From the NCBI GenBank assembly GCA_938003835.1, contig CALKXJ010000008.1, forward strand, positions 1-64,000: a stretch of DNA of 64,000 nucleotides. Reading direction: 5' to 3'. Shown here one piece after another: positions 33,222 through 42,617 of this stretch (position 1 is its first letter; each line of letters opens with the position of its first letter). The stretch is from an uncultured Bryobacteraceae bacterium (GTDB lineage: Bacteria; Acidobacteriota; Terriglobia; Bryobacterales; Bryobacteraceae). Both the position numbers and the translations under genes were made by a program. The notes below the pieces were generated by a model, which saw only the letters and a program-made list of their open reading frames with translations, was not told the origin of the DNA and made no database searches.

Positions 33222-34334
33222 TTACCGGTCGATCTCGCCCAGCACTATGTCTATCGTACCGATGATCGCCACGATGTCGGCGACCAGCCCACCGCGCGCC
33301 ATCGTATCGAGTGCCTGCAAATTGACGAACGACGGCGGCCGGACCCGCACCCGGTAGGGCTGGGTCGAGCCGTCGCTGACGATGAAATAGCCGAGCTCGC
33401 CCTTGGGCGCCTCGATGGAGACGTACGCCTCGCCCACCGGCGGCTTGATCACCTTGCCCACCTTCGCCATGATGGGCCCTTCGGGAATGTCGTCGACCGC
33501 CTGTTCGATCATGCGCACCGACTGGCGCATCTCCTGGATCCGCACGATGTAGCGATCGTAGGTGTCGCCGTTGGTCCGCGTCGGAATCTCGAAATCGTAT
33601 TTCTCGTAACCGGAATAGGGCTGCGCTTTGCGAATGTCCCACTTGACGCCGGCGGCGCGCAGCATCGGACCGGTGACGCCGTACTGTTTGCACTGCTCGG
33701 CCGTCAGCACGCCCACGCCGACGAGCCGGTCCTTCCAGATGCGGTTTTCCGTGAGCAGCTCCTCGTACTCGTCCACACGGGGCAGGAACATCTTGCAGAA
33801 GGCTTTCACCTGCTTCTCCATGCCCTCGTAGACTTCGTACTGGAGCCCGCCAATGCGGAAAGCGTGTGTCGTCAGGCGGGCGCCGCAGTATGCCTCGAAG
33901 ATGTTGAGGATTTCCTCGCGCTCCCGCATCACGTAGAACAGGGGCGTGATGGCGCCGATGTCGAGCGCGTGGGTGCCCAGCCAGAGCAGGTGGCTGGCGA
34001 TCCGGTTCAGCTCGGTGAGAATCACCCGCACCGCCTGGGCCCGGGGCGGCGCCTCCACGTTGAGCAGCTTCTCGACCGCCAGGCAATATCCGAGGCCATT
34101 GGAGACCGCCGCGACATAGTCCATCCGGTCGACGTAGGGCGCGAACATCGCGTAGGTGCGGTTCTCGCCGATCTTCTCCACCCCGCGATGCAGGTACCCG
34201 ATGACGCACTCGGTCCCCAGAATCTTTTCCCCGTCGAGCTTGAGGATCACCCGCAACACCCCGTGCGTGGAGGGGTGCTGCGGCCCCATGTTCAGGATCA
34301 GCTCGTTGGCGTCGAGAAAGGTTGCCTCGGGCAT
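33222..34334 (-). CDS. nuoD: NADH-quinone oxidoreductase subunit D
   Basis: The protein has 370 residues, homologous to the large subunit of [NiFe] hydrogenases. It forms the quinone pocket with Nuo[21 protein letters not shown] near the N-terminus holds the quinone-contacting His, and [17 protein letters not shown] follows. The C-terminus ends in the conserved Asp/Arg region ([14 protein letters not shown]). It lies 3 bp downstream of nuoC and is separate from it, not fused as in E. coli. Confidence 0.95.
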   Translation of the reverse strand: MPEATFLDANELILNMGPQHPSTHGVLRVILKLDGEKILGTECVIGYLHRGVEKIGENRTYAMFAPYVDRMDYVAAVSNGLGYCLAVEKLLNVEAPPRAQAVRVILTELNRIASHLLWLGTHALDIGAITPLFYVMREREEILNIFEAYCGARLTTHAFRIGGLQYEVYEGMEKQVKAFCKMFLPRVDEYEELLTENRIWKDRLVGVGVLTAEQCKQYGVTGPMLRAAGVKWDIRKAQPYSGYEKYDFEIPTRTNGDTYDRYIVRIQEMRQSVRMIEQAVDDIPEGPIMAKVGKVIKPPVGEAYVSIEAPKGELGYFIVSDGSTQPYRVRVRPPSFVNLQALDTMARGGLVADIVAIIGTIDIVLGEIDR

Positions 34335-34337
34335 GGC

Positions 34338-34955
34338 TCACTGACCGCTTTCGATCCCCAGGTTGTCTTTCACCCACCGGTTGTCCATGTCGAGGATGTT
34401 GTAGTCCTTGCGCAGCGGATGGCCTTCCCAGTCATCCGGGAGCAGGATCCGCCTCATGTCCGGATGCTGGGCGAAGCGGATGCCAAACATGTCGTAGACT
34501 TCGCGTTCCAGCCAGTTCGCCGTCGGGTGCACGACGGTGGCCGTCTGGGGCTCAAAGCCCTCGCGGATTCGCGTCTTGATGCGGATCCGCTCGTTGCGGC
34601 TGAAACTGTAAACGATATAGATCAGATCGAAACGCTCTTCCCGCTCCGGATAATCCACCGCGGTTACATCGACCAGATAGTCGAAGCCGACCTCGTCGCG
34701 GAGGTACTGGAGAATCGGCACCACCGCCTCGGGGCGCGCGACGAGGAAATTCTGACCCAGGTAGGAGGCGAACTCGAGGATCTGCTCGCCGAAGACGCGG
34801 CGCAGCCGCTCGGTCAGTTCGCTTTCCCAGGGCGTGGTCTCCATCACCGCCGGCTTCTTTGGGGGCGGGGCCTTCTGGCCGCCCGCTCCGGCCTTCGGTG
34901 TAGCAGCAGGCTTGCCCGGCGGTTGCGAACTCTCTGGCTTGGTTTCCTCAGGCAT
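34338..34955 (-). CDS. nuoC: NADH-quinone oxidoreductase subunit C with Pro/Ala/Lys-rich N-terminus
   Basis: The protein has 205 residues. Residues 45-200 are the standard NuoC domain, with [32 protein letters not shown] and LRRI-type sequence ending in [12 protein letters not shown]. The first 38 residues are a low-complexity tail rich in Pro, Ala, Lys and Gln, not seen in most NuoC proteins and probably disordered. It is the first gene of this nuo run; the usual nuoA and nuoB are absent upstream. A promoter-like sequence precedes it. Confidence 0.92.
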   Translation of the reverse strand: MPEETKPESSQPPGKPAATPKAGAGGQKAPPPKKPAVMETTPWESELTERLRRVFGEQILEFASYLGQNFLVARPEAVVPILQYLRDEVGFDYLVDVTAVDYPEREERFDLIYIVYSFSRNERIRIKTRIREGFEPQTATVVHPTANWLEREVYDMFGIRFAQHPDMRRILLPDDWEGHPLRKDYNILDMDNRWVKDNLGIESGQ

Positions 34956-34995
34956 TCTGCTTGCCGGCGACTCTCACCCTGCGAGAATCACCACG

Positions 34996-35022
34996 ATAGT
35001 ATACGAGGATTCCGGGTGTCAA
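34996..35022 (-). promoter_or_regulatory. Sigma-70-like promoter of the nuo operon
   Basis: On the minus strand TTGACA (35022-35017) is followed after 15 bases by TACTAT (35001-34996); TATACT overlaps it by two bases at 13-base spacing. The -35 is a perfect consensus. The spacing is short of the optimal 17 bases, so strength is uncertain. The start codon of nuoC is about 40 bases downstream. Confidence 0.5.
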
Positions 35023-35046
35023 ACGCCGGAGTGACGGCCTTCGCCC

Positions 35047-37716
35047 TCACTCAGCGCCGAACCGGAGCACGACCTCAGCGCGGCCCGGGAAAGGCTCGAT
35101 GCGCACCCGCTCCCTCTCCGCGTCGTATGAGCCGCCCGTCACCGATGCCGCGCGGCGCCCCGCCGGATGCGGCAGGCGCAGCTCGACGGCCTTCGGCGGC
35201 CGGTCAGAGTGGCACTCCACCACCGCCTCGATGCCGCCTTCGTCCAGTTTCGAGCTCACGCGGAGCGAAAGCGGGCCGAAATAGCTCGCCACACCCGTAA
35301 GCTCGATCCGCTTGCCGTTCTCGAGCCAAACCCGCGGCACCCCGGCCAGCAGCTCGAGCACCGGGCCGTTCTCCCTGTAGAGCATCCACCGCGTGTCCAT
35401 CAGGAACCAGGCCTCTTCGTGCGTTTTGTGGGGGCTGGCGCCGAAGAAATGTTCCCAGAAGGTGTAGGTCTCACGATCGGCCAGGCCCGCCACCGTGTTG
35501 TAGTAGGCCTTGAGAAACGCCTTGACCTCGCCACGCCGCAGGTGAACCACCGGGTGACGGCTGTAGTAAGGCTGGCTGAAGGCGACATTGCGCGTCGTCA
35601 TCAGATCGTTGTGGAAATCGAGCAGGAAACCGGCGGCGGGCTCGTGAGGGTCGAGCACCTCTTGGAAGATCAGATAGATCGGCCCGAGCAGGGAGTCGCG
35701 CGAGCTCATGGCGCCATGGGTGAACCACTTGCCGCCGTCGGCATAAAGCATCAGCGGCCCGCGCCCCTCGGCCCACGGCGCCAGCGTCGGGCACCAGGTC
35801 CCGTTGGCGAGCGGCACCACCGGCGAGCGCGCCATGGCCTCCCGAACTGCCGTTCGGATGTCGGCGCGCAGCGCCTCGGCCTCCTGGTGCCAAGTTTCGC
35901 TTTCCTTCGCATCGATTCCGCGCAGCATCTCGGCAACACGGCTCAGGCCCAGATAGGCATAGCCATTGAGCATGAAGGAGCGAAAGGGGTCCTCCGGATC
36001 GGCCGTCTTGCCCTCAAGCATTCCCCAGCCGCGGCCCCGCAGCTCTTCCCGCTGGTTTCGCCGCCGCCACTCGCGCAGATACTGGCAGGACTTGATCAGT
36101 TTCGGTGCGATCCGGCGCACCCACTCCTCGTCGCGCGTGTAGCGGTAATGCTCGCCCAGGCTCCAGAGCGCCGCGCCCGTCTCGAGCATGTAGCCGCCGA
36201 AGTTCTGGATGAAGCCGTCCTCGTGCTGCTTGTCGAGGAAATATTGCAGAGAGCGGCGGGCCACGTCGTGCCAGCCCATCGAGTCATAAAACTGCACGAT
36301 GGGCGAGCTCTCCGAGCCGATGGCGCTGTAGCGGCCGATGGTCGGCGTGAGTGTCCCGAGCGGCTCGCGCCCGTAGGTGATCAGATCCAGGTGCAGGAGA
36401 CCCGCCTGGATCATCTCGCGGATGCGCGCCTCCGGCACCCAGATGCGGGCCGCCGTCGCCAGCTTCGCCGTCCAGAAGCGCCGGCACTCGGCTCTGCGCT
36501 CTTCGAAGCGCGCCCGGCGCAGCCGCTCGGCCCGCTCAGCCGGTACCGGGCGGTGCGGAATGTAGACGTCGATATCGACCGCCTCGCCGGGAGCGAGCAG
36601 GACGGCCACCTCCTCGTGCGCCAGCGGCCGCCCGTCGAGCTTGGAGACCGCGAACACCCGCCCGGATTCGAAGCGGGCAAATCCGGTTGCGCCTTCGAAG
36701 CGGTAGGCCACGTTGCCGGCCGGATAGGGGTTCTTGAAGAAGGCGTAACGCGGCACGCGACCGCCGTTCGTCGCGGTCACCCGCAGGTACAAGACCGTCT
36801 CTTCCGGCCGGTTCATCTCTTCCGGCAGTAGGGAGCGATAGAGGGCTTCCTGCTCCTTGGTGAACATATGGCCCCGGCCGTGGCCATCGGCCACCAGAAA
36901 GTGCGTCCCACGAACCCGGTCGGCAATCAGCGGGCCGGTCTCCAACCCGGCAAAGGCGACGATCTGGTAGGTGATCTCCTCGTCCGCCAGCGTGCCCTCG
37001 AGAATCGGCAGCACGCCCTGCTCCAGCCGCCTCTCGATCTTTTCGGCGGCGCCCCAGCCGCGGCCCATCAGGAACTGGTAGCGCACGGGACGCTCGCCCG
37101 TCTCCGGCAGTGTGACCTCGTAGCTGTGAAAGCGGGGCTCAATCCAGTCCAGGCGTTCGCTCAGATTGAAGATGCGCATGTCGCGGCTCAGGCCGAGCCA
37201 GGTCTGGCAGCTCAGCCGGCGCGTGGCGGCCGCGGCCGCCTCGAAGCTCTCCTCGGGCTCACTTTCCACCTGCTCGAGCTTCGTGAGCAGACCCCGGGCG
37301 CGAACGGCTCGCTCGATTTCGCGGTAGGTGCGCCCGTCGGAAGCCTCAGTGACGGCGACGCGGTAGGCTGCGAGCAGAATCGGGCTCGCCTGTGAGACAT
37401 CGCGCAGGAAGAAGCTGAACGGTTCCTCCGGGGTGCGCGCGGTCACGATCGCTCTGTCCGGCCCGTAGCGGACCGGCTCGGCCTCGAGCTCCAGTTCGAG
37501 CCGCAAGGGCGCGCCGGCGACCGGTGCAAAGCTCCCCGAGCCCCGTGCTTCGGCCTTGCCCCGGGTGACCTTGGCGGCCATCAACCGTCCGTTGCTCACC
37601 TGGATTTCGATTTGCCGCGGAGCGGCCTCCCATTCGATGGCGACTCGCCGGGGCTCGACCGCACCGAGCGCACCCGCGAGCGCCAGAATCGCCAGGAAAG
37701 AGGTTCGCTTCGACAT
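35047..37716 (-). CDS. Secreted protein with six-hairpin glycosidase-like barrel, function unknown
   Basis: The protein has 889 residues with a signal peptide (LAILALAGALGAVEP). The N-terminal 430 residues appear beta-rich. From about 430 to 800 the pattern of paired helices with aromatic and acidic loop residues fits an (alpha/alpha)6 barrel, as in glycogen-debranching or rhamnosidase-type enzymes: QFYDSMGWHDVARRSLQYF, DGFIQNFGGYMLETGAALW and YTRDEEWVRRIAPKLIKS. The end (790-889) is a small beta domain. This suggests action on, or binding of, a carbohydrate, but no catalytic pair can be named. It stands alone between the nuo promoter and the phosphodiesterase gene. Confidence 0.55.
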   Translation of the reverse strand: MSKRTSFLAILALAGALGAVEPRRVAIEWEAAPRQIEIQVSNGRLMAAKVTRGKAEARGSGSFAPVAGAPLRLELELEAEPVRYGPDRAIVTARTPEEPFSFFLRDVSQASPILLAAYRVAVTEASDGRTYREIERAVRARGLLTKLEQVESEPEESFEAAAAATRRLSCQTWLGLSRDMRIFNLSERLDWIEPRFHSYEVTLPETGERPVRYQFLMGRGWGAAEKIERRLEQGVLPILEGTLADEEITYQIVAFAGLETGPLIADRVRGTHFLVADGHGRGHMFTKEQEALYRSLLPEEMNRPEETVLYLRVTATNGGRVPRYAFFKNPYPAGNVAYRFEGATGFARFESGRVFAVSKLDGRPLAHEEVAVLLAPGEAVDIDVYIPHRPVPAERAERLRRARFEERRAECRRFWTAKLATAARIWVPEARIREMIQAGLLHLDLITYGREPLGTLTPTIGRYSAIGSESSPIVQFYDSMGWHDVARRSLQYFLDKQHEDGFIQNFGGYMLETGAALWSLGEHYRYTRDEEWVRRIAPKLIKSCQYLREWRRRNQREELRGRGWGMLEGKTADPEDPFRSFMLNGYAYLGLSRVAEMLRGIDAKESETWHQEAEALRADIRTAVREAMARSPVVPLANGTWCPTLAPWAEGRGPLMLYADGGKWFTHGAMSSRDSLLGPIYLIFQEVLDPHEPAAGFLLDFHNDLMTTRNVAFSQPYYSRHPVVHLRRGEVKAFLKAYYNTVAGLADRETYTFWEHFFGASPHKTHEEAWFLMDTRWMLYRENGPVLELLAGVPRVWLENGKRIELTGVASYFGPLSLRVSSKLDEGGIEAVVECHSDRPPKAVELRLPHPAGRRAASVTGGSYDAERERVRIEPFPGRAEVVLRFGAE

Positions 37717-37752
37717 TGCAGTCCGAGAGTATCCGACCTCGCCCCCGGCTTG

Positions 37753-38766
37753 TCAACGGTGCAGGCCGCGAGCGCGCAGCATCGGCAACAGCAGATCGGG
37801 CCGGTCGGACTGGATGTAGTCGGCGCCCGCTTCGATCGCCTGGAGGATTCCGAACTCGTTGTCGTTCGGCCCCATGGTGTTTAGGAAAGCCTTGCGCCCG
37901 GCCAGGTGCACGTCGACGATCAGCCGCTCGCTGAACTCGCGCCAGTTGATGTTGACGATCGGCGGGTCGAACTCATGGACCAGAATCGGCAGGCCCACGG
38001 CGCCGTGCGGCACCGTCGGCCGGATCAGGAACTGCCGCGAGCGCGCCAGCGTGCGCCGTAGCAGATCCCAGTCTCCGCAATACAGCGTGACCTTGCCGAG
38101 CAGGCCGTGCCGGCTCAATGCCTCCACCAGCTTTTCCGGCGTTCCCGCCTTGAAGTCGATGTCGGGTAGCGCGCGCCCTTTCATCACGCTCAATGCCTCG
38201 TCGAGCGTCGGAACCCGCTCGCCGGCGAATTTCGGGCTGAACCAGGAGCCCGCATCCAGGCGCTTGATCTCCTCGAGAGTCAGGTCTGAGACGCGCCCCT
38301 TGCCGTCGGTCGTCCGGTCGACGGTGGCGTCGTGCATGATGACCAGGTGGCCGTCCCTGGTCTCGCGCACGTCGATCTCGATCAAATCGAGGCCGAGCTC
38401 GATCGCCTTGCGGAAGGCGGCCAGCGTGTTCTCGGGCGCCAGGTGCACGGTGCCGCGGTGGCCCACGGCGATCACGCCGGGCCAACGGTAGAATTCGCTG
38501 CCGTTGCGATCGATCCGGAGCGTGCGCGCCACCCGGGCGTCGACCACCGCCCGGTAGCCGTCCGAGCCGGCGAAGCCTTCCACATAGTAAACGGGAGCGC
38601 CGTCTTCGACGCCCGGGCGCACTGAGACCGTCGCCAAGTCTTTCACATGCGCCTCGACCAGATGGACCGCCTCGACCGGGCTGATTTTCGGGCTCTCCGC
38701 CACGGCCTGGTAAGGAGCGGTCAGCGCCGCCCACGCGGCCAGACACGCGCAGACAATCTGTTTCAT
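37753..38766 (-). CDS. Secreted glycerophosphodiester phosphodiesterase with PepSY-like N-terminus
   Basis: The protein has 337 residues from ATG 38766, which has AAGGAG ten bases upstream. A signal peptide (MKQIVCACLAAWAALTAPYQAVA) is followed by a small PepSY-like domain (about 30-90: VEAVHLVEAHVKD, then GYRAVVDARVART). The GDPD TIM barrel spans about 100-335 with the catalytic pattern AVGHRGTVHLAPENTLAAF, EIDVRETRDGHLVIMHD, and the C-terminal GADYIQSDRP. It cleaves glycerophosphodiesters to glycerol 3-phosphate and an alcohol. The fusion to PepSY, usually an inhibitory or chaperone-like module, is uncommon. The divergent trmFO gene starts 129 bp away. Confidence 0.88.
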   Translation of the reverse strand: MKQIVCACLAAWAALTAPYQAVAESPKISPVEAVHLVEAHVKDLATVSVRPGVEDGAPVYYVEGFAGSDGYRAVVDARVARTLRIDRNGSEFYRWPGVIAVGHRGTVHLAPENTLAAFRKAIELGLDLIEIDVRETRDGHLVIMHDATVDRTTDGKGRVSDLTLEEIKRLDAGSWFSPKFAGERVPTLDEALSVMKGRALPDIDFKAGTPEKLVEALSRHGLLGKVTLYCGDWDLLRRTLARSRQFLIRPTVPHGAVGLPILVHEFDPPIVNINWREFSERLIVDVHLAGRKAFLNTMGPNDNEFGILQAIEAGADYIQSDRPDLLLPMLRARGLHR

Positions 38767-38895
38767 TCGCGTTTCTTCTCCTTGTTGGTTTGCGTCGATA
38801 CCGCGACAGGCGACCATTCTAACGGCGGCGGGGAAGGCGTTGCCTGTCATGATGTTGTAAACAGCAAGCGCGGGCAGTCTACGATAAAACTAGCG

Positions 38896-40230
38896 GTGCC
38901 GGAAACGATTCACATCCTGGGCGGAGGGCTGGCCGGATGCGAGGCGGCCTGGCAGGTGTGCCGCGCCGGCCTCAAGGCGACGCTCTACGAGATGCGCCCG
39001 GCGCAGACGACCCCGGCGCATCAGACCGGCTGGCTCGCGGAGCTGGTGTGCAGCAACTCACTCAAGAGCGAGACGGAACACACGGCTCCGTGGCTGCTCA
39101 AGCAGGAGCTGCGGCGTCTGGGCTCGCTCCTCATCGAGGTCGCCTCCCGCGTGCGCGTGCCGGGCGGCCAGGCGCTCACGGTGGATCGCGAAGCCTTCGC
39201 CCGGGAGGTGACGCGCGCCATCGAGTCTTGCGAGAACATCGAGGTGCGGCGCCAGGAGGTGAAGCGAATCCCCGAGGACGGCATCGTCATCATCGCCACC
39301 GGGCCGCTTACCTCCGACGCCCTGGCGGCCGAGATCGTACGTCTCACCGGCGCCGAGCGCCTCTACTTCTACGACGCCATCAGCCCAATCGTCGACGCCG
39401 AGACGATCGATATGAGCGTCGCCTTCCGGGCGTCCCGGTACGGCAAGTCGCTCGACGGCACGGGCGACTATCTGAATTGCCCGCTCGAGAAAGACGACTA
39501 CGACCGCTTCGTCGATGCCCTGCTCGAGGGCCAGGCCCATACGCCGCACATCCCGGACGACATCCCGTATTTTGAGGCCTGCCTGCCCATCGAGGAGCTG
39601 GCCCGGCGCGGCCGCGACACCTTGCGCTTTGGCCCCATGAAGCCGACCGGACTCATCGATCCGCGCACCGGGCGCCGTCCCTATGCGGTGGTCCAGCTCC
39701 GCCAGGAAAACCTGCGGGCGGGCAGCTACAACATGGTCGGTTTTCAGAACTATCTTCGCTACGGCGAGCAGGCGCGGATTTTCCGCATGATCCCGGGCCT
39801 CGAACGCGCCGAGTTCCTGCGCTTCGGCCAGATCCACCGCAACACCTACATCAACGCGCCGGCGCTGCTGGAGCCGACGCTCGCCATGCGGGGTTCGCCT
39901 CGGCTGTTCTTTGCCGGCCAGATCGCGGGCGTCGAGGGTTACGTCGAGTCGATGGCGACGGGCCTCGTGGCAGGACGCAACGCGGCCGCGCGGGCGCTGG
40001 GCCGGCCGTTGTGGATTCCGCCGCGCGAGACCGCGATCGGCTCGCTCTGTCACTACGTCTCCGGCGCCGACCCGCGCAACTACCAACCGGTGAACATCAC
40101 CTTCGACCTGCTGCCGCCGCTCGAGGAAGCCGAGCAGCGCCGGCTGGGGCGGGATCGCCGGGCGCGCCACGCGGAGCTGTGCCGCCGCGCGCTCGCGCGC
40201 CTGGAGGAACACAGTCTGGCCCATGCCTGA
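38896..40230 (+). CDS. trmFO: tRNA m5U54 methyltransferase TrmFO (folate-dependent)
   Basis: The protein has 444 residues with GTG start 38896. IHILGGGLAGCEAAWQ is the FAD-binding GxGxxG region, CSNSLKSE contains the essential cysteine motif, and KPTGLIDPRTGRRPYAVVQ plus AGQIAGVEGYVESMATG are diagnostic. It methylates U54 of the tRNA T-loop using methylene-tetrahydrofolate and FADH2. No clear Shine-Dalgarno precedes the GTG, and a TACGAT about 12 bases upstream could be a -10 box, giving a nearly leaderless message. It overlaps xerC by 8 bp, a pairing that is common in bacteria. Confidence 0.95.
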   Translation: MPETIHILGGGLAGCEAAWQVCRAGLKATLYEMRPAQTTPAHQTGWLAELVCSNSLKSETEHTAPWLLKQELRRLGSLLIEVASRVRVPGGQALTVDREAFAREVTRAIESCENIEVRRQEVKRIPEDGIVIIATGPLTSDALAAEIVRLTGAERLYFYDAISPIVDAETIDMSVAFRASRYGKSLDGTGDYLNCPLEKDDYDRFVDALLEGQAHTPHIPDDIPYFEACLPIEELARRGRDTLRFGPMKPTGLIDPRTGRRPYAVVQLRQENLRAGSYNMVGFQNYLRYGEQARIFRMIPGLERAEFLRFGQIHRNTYINAPALLEPTLAMRGSPRLFFAGQIAGVEGYVESMATGLVAGRNAAARALGRPLWIPPRETAIGSLCHYVSGADPRNYQPVNITFDLLPPLEEAEQRRLGRDRRARHAELCRRALARLEEHSLAHA

Positions 40231-41119
40231 GCTCGCGCCGCTGATCGGTGAATTCCTCGATGAGCTGCGCCGGCAGAGCGCCTCCGCGCACACGGTGCGC
40301 AACTACGCGGCGGACCTCAACGACTTCGCGGCGTATTTCAGCCCTCCCGGAGAGCGGCCGCCGGCGCCCGGCGAGTTCGATACGCTCGCGCTGCGCGAAT
40401 GGCTTGGCTCGCTCTATGAGCGGGGCCTGGCGCCGGTGACGATTCGCCGCAAGCTCGCCGCGGTCCGTTCTTTTTTCCAATACCTGGTGCGGCGGGGCGT
40501 GCTGAAGGCCAACGTGGCGCGTCTGGTCGGCACGCCCAAAGCGCCCAAGCGCCTCCCGCCGGTGCCCACGGCCGAGCAAACCAACCGCCTGCTCGATGAG
40601 ATCTCCTCGGCGGAGTTGCGCCGCGCCCAAGCCGAGCGCGACGCGGCGATCTTCGAACTGCTCTACGGCGCGGGGCTGCGGGTGGGCGAGCTCGTCGGGC
40701 TCAACCTCGAGGATCTCGACCTGGCGTCTCGTTGGGTGCTCGTCAGAGGCAAGGGGCGGAAGGAGCGCCAGGTGCCGTTCCCCCGGAAGGCGGCCGAAGC
40801 GCTCGAGCGCTATCTCGACAACCGCAAGGCCGCGCCGGGCGAGACGGCGCTGTTCGTCAATCACCGCGGCAGGCGGCTGTCGGACCGGGCCGTCCGCCTC
40901 CTGGTGAAGTTCTACGCCAGGCTGTTCGGTGCCGACCCCGCCCTGCACCCGCACAGCTTCCGCCACGCTTTCGCCACGCACCTGCTCGGCGAGGGCGCCG
41001 ACCTGCGCTCGATTCAGGAGCTGCTCGGCCATGCCCGCCTGTCCACGACGCAGAAGTACACGCAGGTTTCCCTGGCGGACCTGATCGCCGTCTACGACCG
41101 GGCGCACCCGAAAGCCTGA
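40223..41119 (+). CDS. xerC: Tyrosine recombinase XerC/XerD family
   Basis: The protein has 298 residues. The N-terminal SAM-like DNA-binding domain (about 5-95) is followed by the catalytic domain with all the active-site residues: Arg153 in GAGLRVGEL, Lys177 in GKGRKERQVP, His244 and Arg247 in HSFRHAFATHLL, His270 in LLGHARLSTTQ and the nucleophile Tyr279 in KYTQV. Its size and its place after trmFO make a role in chromosome dimer resolution at dif more likely than a phage integrase. It overlaps trmFO by 8 bp. Confidence 0.92.
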   Translation: MPELAPLIGEFLDELRRQSASAHTVRNYAADLNDFAAYFSPPGERPPAPGEFDTLALREWLGSLYERGLAPVTIRRKLAAVRSFFQYLVRRGVLKANVARLVGTPKAPKRLPPVPTAEQTNRLLDEISSAELRRAQAERDAAIFELLYGAGLRVGELVGLNLEDLDLASRWVLVRGKGRKERQVPFPRKAAEALERYLDNRKAAPGETALFVNHRGRRLSDRAVRLLVKFYARLFGADPALHPHSFRHAFATHLLGEGADLRSIQELLGHARLSTTQKYTQVSLADLIAVYDRAHPKA

Positions 41120-41152
41120 GAGGCGCGCGCCGGGCGGCGATACAATTCGGCT

Positions 41153-42034
41153 ATGCCGCAACCCACCCGCCGCTCTCTCCTTCAGGGACTCGCTGCTTCG
41201 GCCGGCGTTTTTCGGGCGACTGCTCAGGAGGCAGTTCGAGTTGGAGCGCATCCCTGGGTGTACGCCGCGCAGCGCCCGAAGAACGATATCTACGGCATCC
41301 TCGATCAAATCTTCGCCGACATGGCCTGGGCGGGGATGGACTTCATCGAGTTGATGCACACCGCGCTCGAGCCCGATGACGCCGTCAGCCGGATTCGTGA
41401 GCTTTCCGCGCGCCACAAGCTGCCGGTGATCGGCTCCTCCTACGGCGCCGACATGTGGCGGCGCGAAGAGCACGGCCGGATCCTCGAGTATGTCGACCGC
41501 CTCACCGGGCGACTGGCCGAGGTCGGCGGCCGCCTGCTCGGCGTCTCCGTGGGCAACGCCAGGCGACCGAAAACCGAAGCCGAGCTCGATGCCCAGGCCG
41601 AGCTGCTCCGCGAGATCATGCGAATCGGCGAGGCGCGCGGCATCACGGTGAACCTGCACAACCACATCTACGAAGTCGAGAACAACGAGGGCGACCTCCG
41701 GGGGACGCTCGCGCGCATTCCCGAGGTCAAGCTGGGGCCGGACATCGACTGGCTGGTAGGTGCCGGCATCGACCCGGTCGACTTCATCCGGCGGTACGCC
41801 GGCCGCATCGTCTACGCGCACCTGCGCGACCGCCAGGCGGACGGCGTCTGGGCGGAGGCGATGGGCGAGGGCAACATCGACTACAGAGCCGTCGCGCGGG
41901 CTCTGCGCGAGACCAGTTTCCGCGGCCAGCTCGCCATCGAGCTCGCCCACCCGCGCGATTTCCGCCCCACGCGCCCCTTGCGCGAAAGCCTGAAGATCAG
42001 CCGGCAGTTCGTGCGCCGGGTGATGGGCTACTGA
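41153..42034 (+). CDS. Exported xylose-isomerase-like TIM barrel (sugar phosphate isomerase/epimerase family)
   Basis: The protein has 293 residues. The N-terminus PTRRSLLQGLAASAG looks like a Tat signal peptide. The body follows the AP_endonuc_2 barrel pattern: WAGMDFIELMH, LPVIGSSYGAD, ITVNLHNHIYEVENN, GPDIDWLVGAGIDPVDF and VYAHLRDRQADGVWAEAMGEGNIDY, which provide Glu, His and Asp metal ligands. Such proteins isomerise or epimerise sugars or cyclitols; the substrate is unknown. Its 3' end overlaps the convergent rdgB gene by 38 bp. Confidence 0.8.
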   Translation: MPQPTRRSLLQGLAASAGVFRATAQEAVRVGAHPWVYAAQRPKNDIYGILDQIFADMAWAGMDFIELMHTALEPDDAVSRIRELSARHKLPVIGSSYGADMWRREEHGRILEYVDRLTGRLAEVGGRLLGVSVGNARRPKTEAELDAQAELLREIMRIGEARGITVNLHNHIYEVENNEGDLRGTLARIPEVKLGPDIDWLVGAGIDPVDFIRRYAGRIVYAHLRDRQADGVWAEAMGEGNIDYRAVARALRETSFRGQLAIELAHPRDFRPTRPLRESLKISRQFVRRVMGY

Positions 42035-42617
42035 GGCGCGCCAGGAATTCGAACATCGCCCGGAGAGCCTTGCCCCGGTGGCTGACAGCGAGCTTCTCTT
42101 CGGGCGAGACCTCGGCCAGCGTCCGGCCGTAGGGAGGATAGAGGAACAAGGGATCGTAGCCGAAGCCGTTCTCGCCCCGCGGCGCGTCCAGAAGCCGCCC
42201 CTCGATGGTGCCTTCGAAGGTCTCGATCAGCTTGCCCTGTTCGGCGAGCGCGATCACGCAGACGAACCGGGCCGAGCGGTTCGCCACCCCGCGCAGCCGC
42301 TCGATGAGTAGCCGGTTATTGTCTGCGTCGCCGGCGCCTGCCCCGGCGTAATGCGCCGAATCGACGCCCGGCTCGCCACCCAGCGCGTCGACCTCGAGGC
42401 CGGAGTCGTCGGCAAAGAGCGGCCCGGGAGCAAAGCGGCTGTAATAGATCGCTTTGGCGATGGCATTCTCGGCGAAGGTCCGGCCGGTTTCCTCGGGCGC
42501 TGGGATCTGGCTCAAGCCCGGTACAGGCTCGATCCGAATCTCGCCTCCAAACTTCTGGGCCGCCAGGCGGAACTCGCGCAGCTTGCCGGCGTTGGTCGTG
42601 GCGCAGTACAGCGTCAT
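41997..42617 (-). CDS. rdgB: dITP/XTP pyrophosphatase (RdgB/HAM1)
   Basis: The protein has 206 residues. It contains [10 protein letters not shown] near the N-terminus, [18 protein letters not shown] and GFGYDPLF, the diagnostic motifs, followed by SHRGKALR at the end. It removes non-canonical purine triphosphates from the nucleotide pool. Its start overlaps the rph stop by 4 bp (ATGA), the usual rph-rdgB pairing. The last dozen codons overlap the convergent gene. Confidence 0.95.
   Translation of the reverse strand: MTLYCATTNAGKLREFRLAAQKFGGEIRIEPVPGLSQIPAPEETGRTFAENAIAKAIYYSRFAPGPLFADDSGLEVDALGGEPGVDSAHYAGAGAGDADNNRLLIERLRGVANRSARFVCVIALAEQGKLIETFEGTIEGRLLDAPRGENGFGYDPLFLYPPYGRTLAEVSPEEKLAVSHRGKALRAMFEFLARLSSPSPGARTAG

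Noticed and set aside
40223-41119. Phage integrase marking an integrated element
   Set aside because: Its overlap with trmFO, its length and the ordinary neighbours fit housekeeping XerC/XerD; no attachment repeats were seen.
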